Below, one piece after another: positions 62,487-64,000 of a stretch of 64,000 nucleotides of DNA (position 1 is its first letter; each line of letters opens with the position of its first letter). The notes under the pieces were generated by a model, which saw only the letters and a program-made list of their open reading frames with translations, was not told the DNA's origin and made no database searches. The translations under genes were made by a program, and so were the position numbers. The stretch spans positions 10,595-74,594 of the forward strand of contig NMRB01000469.1 in assembly GCA_002633025.1 (NCBI GenBank). The letters are read 5' to 3'. The DNA comes from Notospermus geniculatus (lineage: Eukaryota; Nemertea; Pilidiophora; Heteronemertea; Lineidae).

Positions 62487-63473
62487 GAGTGGCTAGTTTA
62501 AAGAGTGACGCACGATTGTATTTAAAGAAAATGTGTGAAAGTCAGCCCGGGGTAGAGTCATGCGTGGATTTCTTCTTATCCAATGCATGCAGTGTACTTA
62601 GGCATATGTGAGCAGCTCTGGCAAAACCAGACGCTTGTCGCTCTTACCTTAGCAGGTTGAGACCAAATGTTTGTCAGTTTCAATATTGTCTGCCTATTAT
62701 GAAATCAGACAGAATCTATTTCTTCAATTCTCTCCTGGTTTTATCTTAGTTCGTTTAGGCTGAACTTCTGAGCGACAAGCGTCGGGTTTTGCCAGAGCGG
62801 CTCACATGTTGAATCTACGAGAGATACGATTCAATGGTGTCATCAGTTGATGTCTTGAAAATAAGACGGCTGTGCCATCTTCCTGTCAAAACTGGTGTCC
62901 ATAACGAGTTGTCAATGTCAGGAAAACACCTGACTTGACTTGGTCAGCAGATCCAGAGCCAGTCCAGATCCTGATCCAGTCAATCTCCCAGCTTTCATTG
63001 TGGCTATTGCTTGCTGATACCAGGCGCGGATCCGGGGGCGCACCTGGCCCCTTTTGGCCAACAAATCTGAGAAATTGACCGTGAAATTCCGAAATTTGGA
63101 GCAAATCATTGAAATTCACCACAGATTTTCAATGTTTCTAGCACAGGACGCCCCCTCTTTTCCGTGATCCGAAATCGTGGATCCGCCCTGGATACCTGCT
63201 GTGTAGGCCACGTGCCAGTCACTATTTTGTGCCAACCGAGGACCAGATAAGTGGAGCCATTAGGAAACAAATGAAGTGTAATCCACATCGAGTGGAGTGC
63301 ATCAGTTATGCAATGACTTTGATAATGAAGTTACCTAGTGACTCTCTTTGTGTACTTGTCTCGTACATGTTGTAGTCAAGTTATAAATTCTGTCTGAACT
63401 TGTAAATACTGTCAGTGAATATTACATTACAAGTGCAAAAGTTTCAACCCGTAACTCGATAGTGGAACAGAAT
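62487..63473 (+). other. KIFAP3: KAP3 3' flank, probable 3' UTR
   Basis: No further exon seen. No AATAAA was noticed before 63900; an ATTAAA near 63790 is the only variant signal seen. The true 3' UTR length is unknown. Confidence 0.4.
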
Positions 63474-63714
63474 TGACATATCTCAAATTGACGATAACGA
63501 GAAAGATCTGCGCACATCCGCCAAAATCGCAAACACAACCTCGGTCTGAAAATGAATGATGTGACACAGAGAACCCCACGACAGTGACTTTGACGACACT
63601 GCGTCAGAGTCGACCATTGCTGAATCATGGATTGCGTCACGTCAGCTGGTTTCAGATCGAGGTTGTTGTGATTTTGGCGGAAGTGCGCAGATCTGTGAAT
63701 TCGAAAATTGTCTA
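63474..63714. mobile_element. GATCTGCGCACATCCGCC MITE, copy 4
   Basis: Same orientation as copy 3 (58632-58875), about 1 kb downstream of the KAP3 stop. Confidence 0.75.
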
Positions 63715-63940
63715 TTGAGTGTATGCAGGACATTGAACATGCTAAAATGATCTAAGTTCTTCTCAATTGTTTGTTGCTTGATTTCAGTCATTAAATTTAA
63801 TTCATTTCAAATGTAGATTATGAATTCATGCATGTTATGTGCACTGTTTACCGGTAAATGCCTGTTTCTTTGCAGATACTAGTTCACATAGACCCACACG
63901 ATAAGTCTCATGGCACACACACCGAGGCCCGTATTCTGGG

Positions 63941-64000
63941 GGCGTATTCGAAGCCCCGTGCTGCCCCAGTTCATGTACATGTAGTTGTTGACTAAACTTG
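63941..64000. mobile_element. GGGCGTATTCGAA class II element cut by the window end
   Basis: Begins GGGGGCGTATTCGAAGCCCC and continues into CCCAGTTCATGTACATG like 12154-12440; only the left arm is in view. Confidence 0.6.

Overview
This is a eukaryotic nuclear window from an invertebrate animal. It has multi-exon genes with canonical and minor-class splice sites, tRNA-derived SINEs, many short fold-back DNA elements, satellites and scattered assembly gaps (N runs). The presence of kinesin-II KAP3, endophilin-B and a B-box/RING TRIM protein, together with the repeat style, suggests a marine deuterostome or lophotrochozoan. The species cannot be fixed from sequence alone.

Three protein-coding genes are supported. 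(1) An endophilin-B gene (SH3GLB family) lies on the minus strand. Nine coding exons run from the ATG at 46668 to the stop at 5366 and give a 342-residue N-BAR plus SH3 protein with every exon phase consistent. (2) An intronless 646-codon TRIM-type RING/B-box gene at 29043-30983 lies on the plus strand, inside the ~17 kb fifth intron of endophilin-B and antisense to it. (3) The kinesin-II accessory subunit KAP3 (KIFAP3) lies on the plus strand. Seventeen coding exons run from 48393 to 62486 and give 838 residues, again with all phases consistent. Two KAP3 introns carry U12-type (minor spliceosome) signals: an AT-AC intron at 52065-52503 and a GT-AG intron at 59031-59605.

Endophilin-B and KAP3 are divergent. 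Their start codons are 1.7 kb apart, but about 1.37 kb of that is one long-terminal-inverted-repeat element (46873-48238) flanked by an 11-bp duplication. Without it the start codons would be about 350 bp apart, so an ancestral shared promoter was probably split by a Mutator-like insertion.

Most of the rest is non-autonomous transposable elements; no transposase or reverse transcriptase was recognised. The elements fall into a few terminal-sequence classes with very different interiors. Class I ends resemble TTAAGGCCNGGTTYACAC. Class II ends resemble GGGCC..TATTCATAAA and look Harbinger-like, some with 3-bp duplications. Class III ends are TTAACCCTT with TTAA flanks. A further set starts CAGGG/CAGTG with 5-6-bp duplications (hAT-like). 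Nested insertions, a MITE arm expanded into a satellite, a near-perfect 110-bp-arm hairpin and repeats placed next to 3' splice sites are the notable structures. Region by region: 1-5365 is repeats downstream of endophilin-B; 5366-46668 is the endophilin-B gene with its nested TRIM gene; 46669-48392 is the divergent promoter with its insertion; 48393-62486 is KAP3; 62487-64000 is the KAP3 3' flank with two more repeats.
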